From Laceyella putida (GTDB lineage: Bacteria; Bacillota; Bacilli; Thermoactinomycetales; Thermoactinomycetaceae): a stretch of 64,000 nucleotides of DNA. Positions within the stretch are counted from its first letter, which is position 1. Every line of letters starts with the position of its first letter. The stretch lies in NCBI RefSeq assembly GCF_042665195.1, contig NZ_JBHTBW010000062.1, forward strand, positions 80,817 through 144,816, read 5' to 3'. Under the pieces are notes generated by a model that did no database searches, had not been told where the DNA came from, and saw nothing but the letters and a program-made list of their open reading frames with translations. The position numbers and the translations under genes are program-made. This document shows positions 50,863 to 58,087 of this stretch, one piece after another.

Positions 50863-51493
50863 GTGCCTCGCCTCCATGCCATTTCATTTTACATTCTTCA
50901 ATGCAAGTAAGTAGATTTAAGGTGACGACAACCCGTACGCTATCTTCAAAGTAGATTTCACCAGGTTGTGCAAGGATGAAAGAAGTGACGCCCATCTTGC
51001 GGATGAAAACCAATTGGCCGCCCGATTGCTCTACCTTCTCGTAATGATCACGCAAAACCTGAAGGAGGGCTTTTCCTTCCTCCAAGCTGATTTCTCCCTT
51101 GGAAAGCAGCTTATCCAGGATGTACACATGCAAGGCTTCTTTGAAAGTGAAAACGTTCTTTTCCGCAAACTGTTGTGTATACAATTGAAGGGAAGCTTCC
51201 GAAACAATGTTACGTTTGATTAATTCATGGGCCGCCAACGTCGTTGTGGTGGGGACAGTGGAGAACATGTCCGCGATCTCATCAAGCGAGAGATCGTCTT
51301 TCATACTCTTGATCTTTTCCACGCGGTCTAGAATTTGTTCTTTGGGAAAAAAGGTTTCCTGCCCTGTATAGGTGGACTTGCGGATAAACCACTCTTCGGG
51401 AATAAGGTTTTTACGCTTCCAACGGTACAGTTGACCGTAGGATATGCCAGTCAGTTCAAGCAGATCTTTTTTGGAAATAAGCTCCTTCTCCAT
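50855..51493 (-). CDS. YhbD-like MerR-type HTH protein (DUF4004)
   Basis: 212 residues. Winged-helix start KKDLLELTGISYGQLYRWKR of the MerR kind, then ETFFPKEQILDRVEKIKSM, with a C-terminal domain rich in helices (about 90-205). In B. subtilis YhbD is paired with the bactofilin-like YhbE. The start ATG 51493 has SD GGAGGGA. A perfect palindrome within its own promoter suggests autoregulation. The pair is translationally coupled, so the regulator and scaffold are made together. Confidence 0.85.
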   Translation of the reverse strand: MEKELISKKDLLELTGISYGQLYRWKRKNLIPEEWFIRKSTYTGQETFFPKEQILDRVEKIKSMKDDLSLDEIADMFSTVPTTTTLAAHELIKRNIVSEASLQLYTQQFAEKNVFTFKEALHVYILDKLLSKGEISLEEGKALLQVLRDHYEKVEQSGGQLVFIRKMGVTSFILAQPGEIYFEDSVRVVVTLNLLTCIEECKMKWHGGEAHG

Positions 51494-51515
51494 CGCGGCT
51501 CCCTCCTTCATCATC

Positions 51516-51544
51516 AGTGTAACATAACAATGTTACGTTGTGAA
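51516..51544 (-). promoter_or_regulatory. yhbD-type promoter with operator palindrome
   Basis: Minus strand TTCACA (51544-51539), 17 bases, TACACT (51521-51516). The spacer holds the inverted repeat GTAACAT-TGTT-ATGTTAC (51536-51519). Repression by the adjacent HTH protein is inferred. Confidence 0.7.
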
Positions 51545-51650
51545 GCGGTTTTACTCTCAGCGATGCGTTTGTGGGGAAGTGGGGTTTTCTGCCGGAGAAC
51601 GGGTATCCCATTCCATGCACCGGACGGGAGGCGCTTGCAATGCTATGGAT

Positions 51651-51704
51651 AAAAAAAGAAAAAACCTGCTCGCCGGCGTCACGCATATGCCGCAGAACAG
51701 GTTT
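51651..51704 (-). terminator. Strong minus-strand terminator downstream of the secreted-protein gene
   Basis: Minus strand: a 10-bp stem AAACCTGTTC/GAGCAGGTTT with one mismatch-type pair, an inner GGC/GCC stem, then T6CT7. It ends the transcript of the gene at 51843-52283, which lies 138 bases upstream. The rest of 51545-51842 holds no gene that I can see. Confidence 0.75.
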
Positions 51705-51842
51705 AGTGAATGGGAATGAGATGCCCAATCCTCGCTTGGAGATCAGTTTATAAACTCATGTTGATCCAGGTTCGGCTTGGCACATTACTTTACGGTAGAA
51801 GGGATTGTCCAAGAATTCCCTGTGTTTGCAGAGGGGGATTGG

Positions 51843-52283
51843 TCAACGATAATACACCCCATTGTAGTATACATAGCCGACAGGGTCATGCGTAAAATGG
51901 ATGACCGCATAACAGCAGTTTTCGGGCGTTTTGTATGCTTCATCTTCAGGGATGAATTCGCCTTTGATCTGGATGGAGGAACCCACGCGCAGGGGAAGAG
52001 AGCCTTCCGTTCCTTGCTCATCGATGCGAATCGAGGCGAAAATTTTGCTTGGCACGGAAACGGAACCGCTGACGAGACGAACATTGCTGATCAGTGCGTA
52101 TTGATGCTCATAGTCTGAATCATAACCAGGCAGGGACTGGATGGTGCCGGTAATCGTAACGACTGGCCAGGATTCGGTGCTTACCGATTGCTGTACGGGT
52201 GTGGCCGCCCCGGTTTGCAATGGGAATATGACAGAACAGGCGAGGAGTCCGACGAGCAGTAGTTGACGCAAGATTTTGAACAA
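51843..52283 (-). CDS. Small secreted protein of unknown function
   Basis: 146 residues. A signal peptide (LLLVGLLACSVIFPLQTGAA, cleavage near AA-TP) leads to a beta-rich domain of about 115 residues: WPVVTITGTIQSLPGYDSDY, VGSSIQIKGEFIPEDEAY, and two adjacent Cys (ENCCYAVIHF). The pattern resembles OB-fold or DUF3221-like secreted proteins, but I cannot name a family. Starts with TTG at 52283, 8 bases after the SD AAGGAGGG. It stands alone. Confidence 0.7.
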   Translation of the reverse strand: MFKILRQLLLVGLLACSVIFPLQTGAATPVQQSVSTESWPVVTITGTIQSLPGYDSDYEHQYALISNVRLVSGSVSVPSKIFASIRIDEQGTEGSLPLRVGSSIQIKGEFIPEDEAYKTPENCCYAVIHFTHDPVGYVYYNGVYYR

Positions 52284-52614
52284 AGGAAACCCTCCTTGGC
52301 ATGATGTGAGAGCCTACCGGATGGCTCTTTCTTTATTTTAGCACAGTTTGAATGATTATATTTAAAATTCACTATTTTTCAGATTGATTCATAGAAAGAT
52401 GACGGTTTGTTTAAGTTTTTTAACATTCGTTTTGTTGATTTTTGCGGAATTGTAAGATCCATTTATTTTAGGGAGAATGAAAAGGTAAATGAGAATAAAG
52501 AATAGCGATTGTAAACGCTTTCCGGATTTATCGGCAGGTACGTGGGCATGTCCCCAACGATATTCTCACCATGGTCGGAGGAGAGGCTATCGCCCTCCTC
52601 TTTCCATTGGCTCA
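52284..52614. other. Intergenic region, no gene seen
   Basis: Must contain the promoter of the secreted-protein gene on the minus strand. AT-rich to about 52500. A bulged GAGGAGGGC/GCCTCTCCTC hairpin lies near 52578-52600. Confidence 0.35.
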
Positions 52615-52719
52615 TCACTTTTTGTTTTTGGCTTTGCTCGTTTTGAATTGCCACCAAGCGATGGCCACCAACGGAATGGTGATGAAGATGATCAATAAAG
52701 TCCAATTCAATGTGCTCAT
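52615..52719 (-). CDS. Possible 34-residue single-membrane-segment protein
   Basis: MSTLNWTLLIIFITIPLVAI then AWWQFKTSKAKNKK: one membrane helix with aromatic residues at its border and a basic tail, a pattern seen in very small membrane subunits. The SD is weak (AAGGGA 13 bases ahead), and a bulged hairpin follows within 30 bases. No family recognised. Overlapping longer frames on either strand are hydrophobically or compositionally implausible. Support is codon pattern and topology only. Confidence 0.4.
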   Translation of the reverse strand: MSTLNWTLLIIFITIPLVAIAWWQFKTSKAKNKK

Positions 52720-53152
52720 GGTGATTGGGAAATCCCTTGCCCTCCTCATATGGGAATAATTCAGTCATTTTAGTATGTTATTTTTTGGTGATTGTATGCA
52801 TTGTTGGATATCGCCAAAAACGTTTTTGAAGATGGGTGGGTTGTTTCATCATGGCTCCAATTAAAGAGATAGCCAAAAAAAGGCTTTTGAATGCCGTGTG
52901 CGGGGAGAAAATGAAGCGGAAGCATACCGGCAATCGGTTCACTATATCAAAAGTTGCATGGCCAAATTGGGTTGAAAAATTTGGTGAGGATTGGTTGAAT
53001 TTTTTCAATCCAATCCGTTTTTGTGCAAACGATGAGCCATTCTCTTTGGATCAACAAATCACCATTGCTTCATTCTTTTCTCTGCCACGGGGTGAAAGCG
53101 ATGACGCAAGCCCTGTGTTCAAATGATACTTATGGAAGGTTGGGGATATAAC
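52720..53152. other. Region before glycerate kinase, no reliable gene
   Basis: An open frame at 52836-53126 (plus, 96 codons) has no clear SD and no recognisable product. It is rich in Phe, Asn and Lys and may be a decayed gene. Nothing else is supported. Confidence 0.35.
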
Positions 53153-54274
53153 ATGAAGTTTTTGCTGGCACCTGATTCATTTAAGGAATGCATGACCGCA
53201 AAAGAGGCGGCGCTCACCATGCAACAAGCCGTGTTGCGGGTTTTCCCCGATGCGGGGACCGTTCTGCTGCCGGTTGCCGATGGGGGGGAGGGAACCCTCG
53301 ACGTGTTGGTTGAGACGACCCATGGCAGGGTTTATGAGACCGAGGTGACCGGTCCGTTGGGCGGGTCGGTCGTAGCCAAGTATGGCATTCTGGGCGATGG
53401 AAAAACAGGTGTCGTCGAGATGGCGCAAGCGAGTGGACTTCATCTGGTTCCCCCCGACGAGCGCAATCCGCTCTGCACGACCACTTACGGCACCGGGGAA
53501 TTAATGCAGGCCGCGCTCGCGCATCAGCCCGAGACCCTGATTGTCACGATTGGGGGAAGCGCCACCAACGACGGCGGGATCGGCATGTTGCAAGCCCTTG
53601 GTGCGAAGGTGTTGGATGCCCGGCAAAAAGACATTCCCTTTGGGGGAGGTAGCTTGGGCAAGATCGCTCAAATCGATTTGAGTCACATCGATCCCCGGCT
53701 GGCTCAAACGAACATAAAAATCGCCTGCGATGTAACCAACCCGTTGGTGGGACCGCGCGGCGCGAGCTATGTGTTTGGCCCGCAAAAAGGGGCAACCCCG
53801 GACATGTTGCAACAATTGGATGACAACTTGACTCATATGGCCAATGTCGCGTTCCAAGCGACAGGCCTCTCCCTCCATGATGTTCCGGGCGCGGGCGCTG
53901 CGGGAGGGCTTGGGGCCGCGCTACTCTTGTGTGGGGGCAGCCTGGTACCGGGGATCGATCTGGTGTTGGATCTACTTTCCTTTGACGAGCAGGTGAGGGA
54001 TGCGGATTATGTGCTGACGGGTGAAGGAAAGATTGATGATCAGACCCCAGATGGCAAGGTGATCGCGGGCATTGTCAAGCGGGCCAACCAGAGCGGGGTT
54101 CCGGTCATCGCGTTTGCGGGCACTGTATTGCCGGGATATGAGTCTCTCTATGCGCAAGGGTTGCTGTCAGCGAACAGCATTATCCCAAAGCCGTGCGCAC
54201 TTGAAGAAGCGTTGGCTGCGGGAAAAGAATTTCTTTTTCAAGCTGTAGAGAATATTGTTCGATTATTAAAATAG
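53153..54274 (+). CDS. Glycerate kinase (GarK/GlxK type I)
   Basis: 373 residues. Typical start KFLLAPDSFKECMTAKEAA, then LLPVADGGEGTLDVLV, VEMAQASGL, TYGTGELMQAAL, IGGSATNDGGIGMLQALGA and GEGKIDDQTPDGKV. ATP-dependent phosphorylation of D-glycerate to 2-phosphoglycerate (or 3-). The start ATG 53153 is in line with the family; an earlier ATG at 53123 would add ten residues. It is followed 24 bases later by a relic of a GH13_18 sugar phosphorylase, which suggests that the glycerate once came from glucosylglycerate. Confidence 0.93.
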   Translation: MKFLLAPDSFKECMTAKEAALTMQQAVLRVFPDAGTVLLPVADGGEGTLDVLVETTHGRVYETEVTGPLGGSVVAKYGILGDGKTGVVEMAQASGLHLVPPDERNPLCTTTYGTGELMQAALAHQPETLIVTIGGSATNDGGIGMLQALGAKVLDARQKDIPFGGGSLGKIAQIDLSHIDPRLAQTNIKIACDVTNPLVGPRGASYVFGPQKGATPDMLQQLDDNLTHMANVAFQATGLSLHDVPGAGAAGGLGAALLLCGGSLVPGIDLVLDLLSFDEQVRDADYVLTGEGKIDDQTPDGKVIAGIVKRANQSGVPVIAFAGTVLPGYESLYAQGLLSANSIIPKPCALEEALAAGKEFLFQAVENIVRLLK

Positions 54275-54298
54275 ATCCAGAGGCACGGGAGGATAAAA

Positions 54299-54790
54299 AT
54301 GGCCCAGTTCAAGATGGATGATGACAAGAAGAAGCGCTTACGGGATAAACTTCAGCTTTTGTATGGTGAAAACAGCACTGAAGTCCTAACGAAAGTCGAG
54401 TCCTTGCCCGAAAAATAGGCTAACCGCGCCCCTGCGGTGAAACCGTGGGTTACGGAAGATGATGTGATGTTGATCACCTTCGGGGTTTCTATCAAAGACC
54501 CCCTGCAAACCTTCCGTCAATTTTTAAACTGGTATTTAAAAGGGATGATTACTTCCGTCCGCATTCTTCCCTTTTATCCATATACTTTCGATGATGGGTT
54601 CTCGGTGGTGGACTATCGCCGGATCAACCCGGAGCTGGGGGATTGGTCGGATGTGCAAGCCCTTGTGAATGATTTTGACCTGAAGTTTGATGCGGTTATC
54701 AATCATATCTCCAAAAGTAGTGCTGAAAGAATCCGGCATTAACCGTCGCATCAACCGCGAAAAGCTGGACTATGGCCGCTTATGCGCGGG
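54299..54790 (+). pseudogene. Relic of a GH13_18 sugar phosphorylase (glucosylglycerate/sucrose phosphorylase type)
   Basis: Starts as a proper gene: SD GGGAGG, ATG 54299, MAQFKMDDDKKKRLRDKLQL. An in-frame TAG at 54416-54418 interrupts it after 39 codons; the same frame goes on with DVMLITFGVSIKDPLQTFRQ, ITSVRILPFYPYTFDDGFSV and LKFDAVINHISKSSAE, the N-terminal barrel of GH13_18 enzymes. Then the text jumps to LKESGINRRINREKLDY, which belongs to the C-terminal third, so more than 200 codons are lost in between. A dead enzyme next to glycerate kinase. Confidence 0.8.
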
Positions 54791-54801
54791 GTTTTTATCG
54801 G

Positions 54802-54832
54802 GCAAGGTTCTGTGTTGCGCACAGAACCTTGC
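54802..54832. terminator. Hairpin between the phosphorylase relic and the flavoprotein gene
   Basis: Perfect 13-bp stem GCAAGGTTCTGTG/CACAGAACCTTGC with a 5-base loop, four bases past the stop of the minus-strand flavoprotein gene. No long T-run. Confidence 0.65.
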
Positions 54833-54835
54833 TTG

Positions 54836-56107
54836 TCAGCCCAAGCCTTTGACTTGTTCCGCCGCGCTTTTCCCCGCCACAAAGCCTGTGCAAGAAGCGG
54901 CGGTAATGTTATACCCACCCGTATAACCATGAATGTCCAAAATCTCGCCGCAAAAATAGAGTCCTTTCATCAGCTTCGATTGCATGGTTTTGGGATTGAT
55001 CTCCTTTACATGCACACCGCCGCCAGTCACAAACGCTTTTTCCAGGGGCAAGGTTCCGTTCACTTGCAGGGTGAATTGCTTCACTTCTTGACAGAGACGG
55101 TGCAGTTGTTCACGTGAGAGATGGGAGCCGATGAGATCGTCCGCCATCTCGGCCCGCTCCATCATGACAGGGATCAGTCGCTCGGGCACTCGCCCTTTTA
55201 AGCTGTTGCGCACCGTTTTCTTGGGGTTGCCCTTCATTTCTTTCCACCAAACCTCTTCCAAAGCGTTCAGCTTCTGGTCCGGATACAGGTCGATGGCCAC
55301 CGGCACCGAACGGATTCCCCCTTTCTTCAGCTCTTTAACCACGAACTGACTGCAACGAAGCGCGATGGGGCCGGAGAGGCCAAAGTGGGTAAAGATCATG
55401 TCGCCGCGATGCTCGATGATTTTTTTTCCCTTGGGGTTCAACACGCAAAGCGTGACATCGCGCAAGGAGAGGCCTTGCAACGCTTTGCTTTTGATCAGTG
55501 GCTCAGCCGAAGTGAGCGGCACTTCGGTGGGAAACAGTTCGGTCACCGTATGGCCGGCTTCTTCTGCCCATGGGTAACCATCTCCGGTTGAACCGGTATG
55601 GGAAGCCGCTTTCCCACCTGCCGCCAAGATCACGGCGGGAGCGTGAAAGACTTCCCCCGTATGGCATGCCACACCTGCGACTCTGCCATTCTCATACAGG
55701 ACGCGTTTGACCGGCGTATTTACGCGAATCTCTGTGCCGACAGCCTTCACCTTTTTAATCAAGGCTTGGACAACCGTTTTGGCGCTGTCGGTGACGGGGA
55801 ACATGCGGCCATTGTCTTCTTCTTTCAACTTCACGCCAAGGTCTTCGAAGAAATGCATGAGGTCCCGATTATTGAAGACCGAGAAAACGCTGTATAAAAA
55901 GCGGCCATTCCCGGGGATGTTTTTGATGAGCTCATCTATTTCCTTGATATTGGTCACGTTGCACCGGCCTCCCCCGGAAATGGCCAGTTTTTTGCCCAGT
56001 TTTTCACCCTTGTCCAACAGCAGGACCTTGGCGCCGTGCATCCCGGCAGAAGCGCTTGCCATCAGCCCGGCCGGCCCTCCTCCGATCACGATGACATCGT
56101 ATTTCAT
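54836..56107 (-). CDS. HI0933/BaiN-like flavoprotein (NAD(P)/FAD-dependent oxidoreductase)
   Basis: 423 residues. FAD Rossmann motif YDVIVIGGGPAGLMASASAG, the family-specific KLGKKLAISGGGRCNVTN, ILAAGGKAASHTGSTGDGY and a C-terminal FAD site (GLYFCGEILDIHGYTGGYNI). Homologues include E. coli YhiN and clostridial BaiN; the physiological reaction of most members is unknown. SD AAGGAGCAA before ATG 56107. Monocistronic, convergent with the phosphorylase relic. Confidence 0.9.
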   Translation of the reverse strand: MKYDVIVIGGGPAGLMASASAGMHGAKVLLLDKGEKLGKKLAISGGGRCNVTNIKEIDELIKNIPGNGRFLYSVFSVFNNRDLMHFFEDLGVKLKEEDNGRMFPVTDSAKTVVQALIKKVKAVGTEIRVNTPVKRVLYENGRVAGVACHTGEVFHAPAVILAAGGKAASHTGSTGDGYPWAEEAGHTVTELFPTEVPLTSAEPLIKSKALQGLSLRDVTLCVLNPKGKKIIEHRGDMIFTHFGLSGPIALRCSQFVVKELKKGGIRSVPVAIDLYPDQKLNALEEVWWKEMKGNPKKTVRNSLKGRVPERLIPVMMERAEMADDLIGSHLSREQLHRLCQEVKQFTLQVNGTLPLEKAFVTGGGVHVKEINPKTMQSKLMKGLYFCGEILDIHGYTGGYNITAASCTGFVAGKSAAEQVKGLG

Positions 56108-56159
56108 ATGATTGCTCCTTTGTCATTGCGTTAACGGTATCTTTACCTAACTTTTTTCA

Positions 56160-56500
56160 TTTTAGGCGAAAGGGTGGGAGATGAAAAGTGCGGTCAGATC
56201 AGCTGAGGTTTTGCTAAGGAATGGGCCCGGGTCAAAACGTGTGAGACAGGGAAGAGAGGTTCCCTTGAGTTTTCTGACAAAGAGATTCCGGAGTCGATAT
56301 TTGAGTCTTCGTTCCTTGGTCGCTTTATCGGGAAGTCGCTCCGTCGCCCGCTCTTCCTCCGTTCGGCACTTCGCTTGATTCAATGCTCCCGGTCACTACG
56401 CTTTCACCCACAGGGTACAGGCAAAAACCTTCCTCCTCTAGGGTTTGTCATTTTCCTGAAAGGCTGCCTTTCTGTTTGTTCGTCTTGGTTTTTGATCATA
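56160..56500 (-). other. Unexplained GC-rich, strand-asymmetric element
   Basis: Between the flavoprotein gene and the spoVAF relic lies about 340 bases unlike its surroundings. On the minus strand it is purine-rich with recurring GCGA and GGGA words (for instance GAGCGACTTCCC, AAAGCGACC, GAAGAGCGGGCGACGG), and TGACAAA (56274-56280, plus) can pair with TTTGTCA (56444-56450). Frames of 65-73 codons exist on both strands but lack SDs. It might be a structured RNA, a dispersed repeat or a decayed gene. No function assigned. Confidence 0.35.
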
Positions 56501-56532
56501 ATGGTAGCATCAGATCAAGTTAGGTGGTGCCC

Positions 56533-57946
56533 ATGAGCAAACAACAACAGCAGCCTTGGTGGCAAACCGCCAAATTAGCGGATGACTTGGAAACGAATGT
56601 GCGACGGTTGAATGAGATCCTGGGTGTAAACGAAAGCTTCGACATGATTTGCCGCCGTCTCGAATATGGTGGCAAGGCGTGTGCGCTTTATTTTGTGGAC
56701 GGTTTTGCCAAAGACGATATCCTCAACCGGATCATGGAGCATATGTCCCAGTTGGGTCCAAAGGAACTCAGAACGGATGCGATTGAAAAGCTGGTGAACA
56801 CGGAGATCGCCTATATTGAGGTTGAGACGACGGATGAGATGGAAAAGGCAGTGAGCGCGATCATGTCGGGTCCCTCCGTATTGTTGGTGGATGGCGAAGC
56901 GAAGGCGTTGATCATCGATGCGCGCACTTATCCCGCCCGCGGTCCGGAAGAGCCTGACATCGAACGGGTGGTCAGGGGAGCGCGCGACGGCTTTGTGGAG
57001 ACCATCGTCTTTAATACGTCGTTAACGCGGCGTCATTTGCGTGATCCCAGACCCCCAAGTCGTGGAAGAAGTGCGGCGGGCCATAAATAAGGTGAAAACG
57101 GATAGTTTGCCCATGGCGAAAAAAAGTTTGGAAGAATACTTGTTTAAACGGTATTGGAATCCTTATCCAATGGTTCGTTACACCGAGCGGCCCGATGTTG
57201 CGGCGGTGCACCTCTTGGAAGGGCACGTGTTGATCTATGTGGACACTTCGCCGAGTGTGATGATCACTCCGATCACGTTTTTTCACCATGTGCAACACGC
57301 GGAGGAATACCGCCAACAGCCTGTTGTGGGGGCTTTTTTGCGGTGGGTACGGTTATTGGCGTTGGCGGCTTCGCTGTTTTTGTTGCCCATTTGGTACTTG
57401 ATTGCCACTCATCCTGAGATTTTTCCACCGGAACTTCACTTTATCGGGCCGAAGAAGGAGGCGGCGCTTCCTCTCTTTTTTCAGATTGTGATTGCGGATA
57501 TCGGGGTGGAAGTTTTGCGGATGGCTTCGATCCACACCCCTCACCGTTGGCTACGGCCATGGGGCTGGTTGCGGGGATTTTGTTGGGTGAAACGGCGGTG
57601 CAAGTGGGGCTGTTCACCTCGGAGGTCATCCTGTATGTGGCCATTTCAGCGATTGGCACTTTTGCTTCGCCCAGCTATGAATTGGGCTTGGCCAACAAAT
57701 TGTCGCGGGTCTTTTTCTTGTTGATGACCGCGTTGTTTGGGTGGATTGGTTTTGTGGCAGGCATCCTGTTTTGGTTTATTTGGCATGCGTATCGAAGTGT
57801 TGCAAACACCTTATCTGTGGCTGTTGGTTCCCTTTAACGGCAAAGCGCTGTGGGATGTGCTCGTGCGTACACCCATGCCCAACAAGACGAAACGTCCACG
57901 CGTTTTATCGCCGCAAGATCCAGATCGCCGAACAGAATCTCTGTGA
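56533..57946 (+). pseudogene. spoVAF: Decayed spoVAF (GerA-family spore membrane protein)
   Basis: Four frames together spell a SpoVAF-like protein. Frame one: KLADDLETNVRRLNEILGVN to TSLTRRHLRDP (to about 57045). Then about 30 codons are lost and frame two gives VEEVRRAINKVKTDSLPMAK, NPYPMVRYTERPDVAAVHLL and FRW-type membrane parts to ASIHTP (about 57540). Frame three resumes with ATAMGLVAGILLGETAVQVG to WFIWHAYRS (about 57800), and frame four with LQTPYLWLLVPFN to 57946. At least three indels exclude a working product. SpoVAF assists spore germination. Start ATG 56533 and SD AGGTGG are still intact. Confidence 0.87.
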
Positions 57947-57968
57947 AAATTACACAGGGATTTTTTTA
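57937..57968 (+). terminator. Terminator of the spoVAF relic
   Basis: 10-bp stem AATCTCTGTG/CACAGGGATT with one G-T pair, then seven T. Confidence 0.88.
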
Positions 57969-58051
57969 TACGTATTTTAAAATGAGGAAAAATCCGATAA
58001 AATAATTTATAGTGATCATAAAGTTAATTCTAAAAACTCATATCAACATGA

Positions 58052-58069
58052 TGAATGACTGCTCAGTCA
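58052..58069 (+). promoter_or_regulatory. FadR-type operator upstream of lcfA
   Basis: TGAATGACTGCTCAGTCA, containing the exact inverted repeat TGACTG-CT-CAGTCA, matches the B. subtilis FadR box pattern TGAATGAnTAnTCATTCA at 16 of 18 places. It lies 18 bases before the lcfA start. Confidence 0.75.
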
Positions 58070-58087
58070 GAAAGAGGAGGAGTTCCG

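Noticed and set aside
52836..53126. A 96-codon frame before glycerate kinase
   Set aside because: No clear SD and no family; kept only as a note in the intergenic entry.
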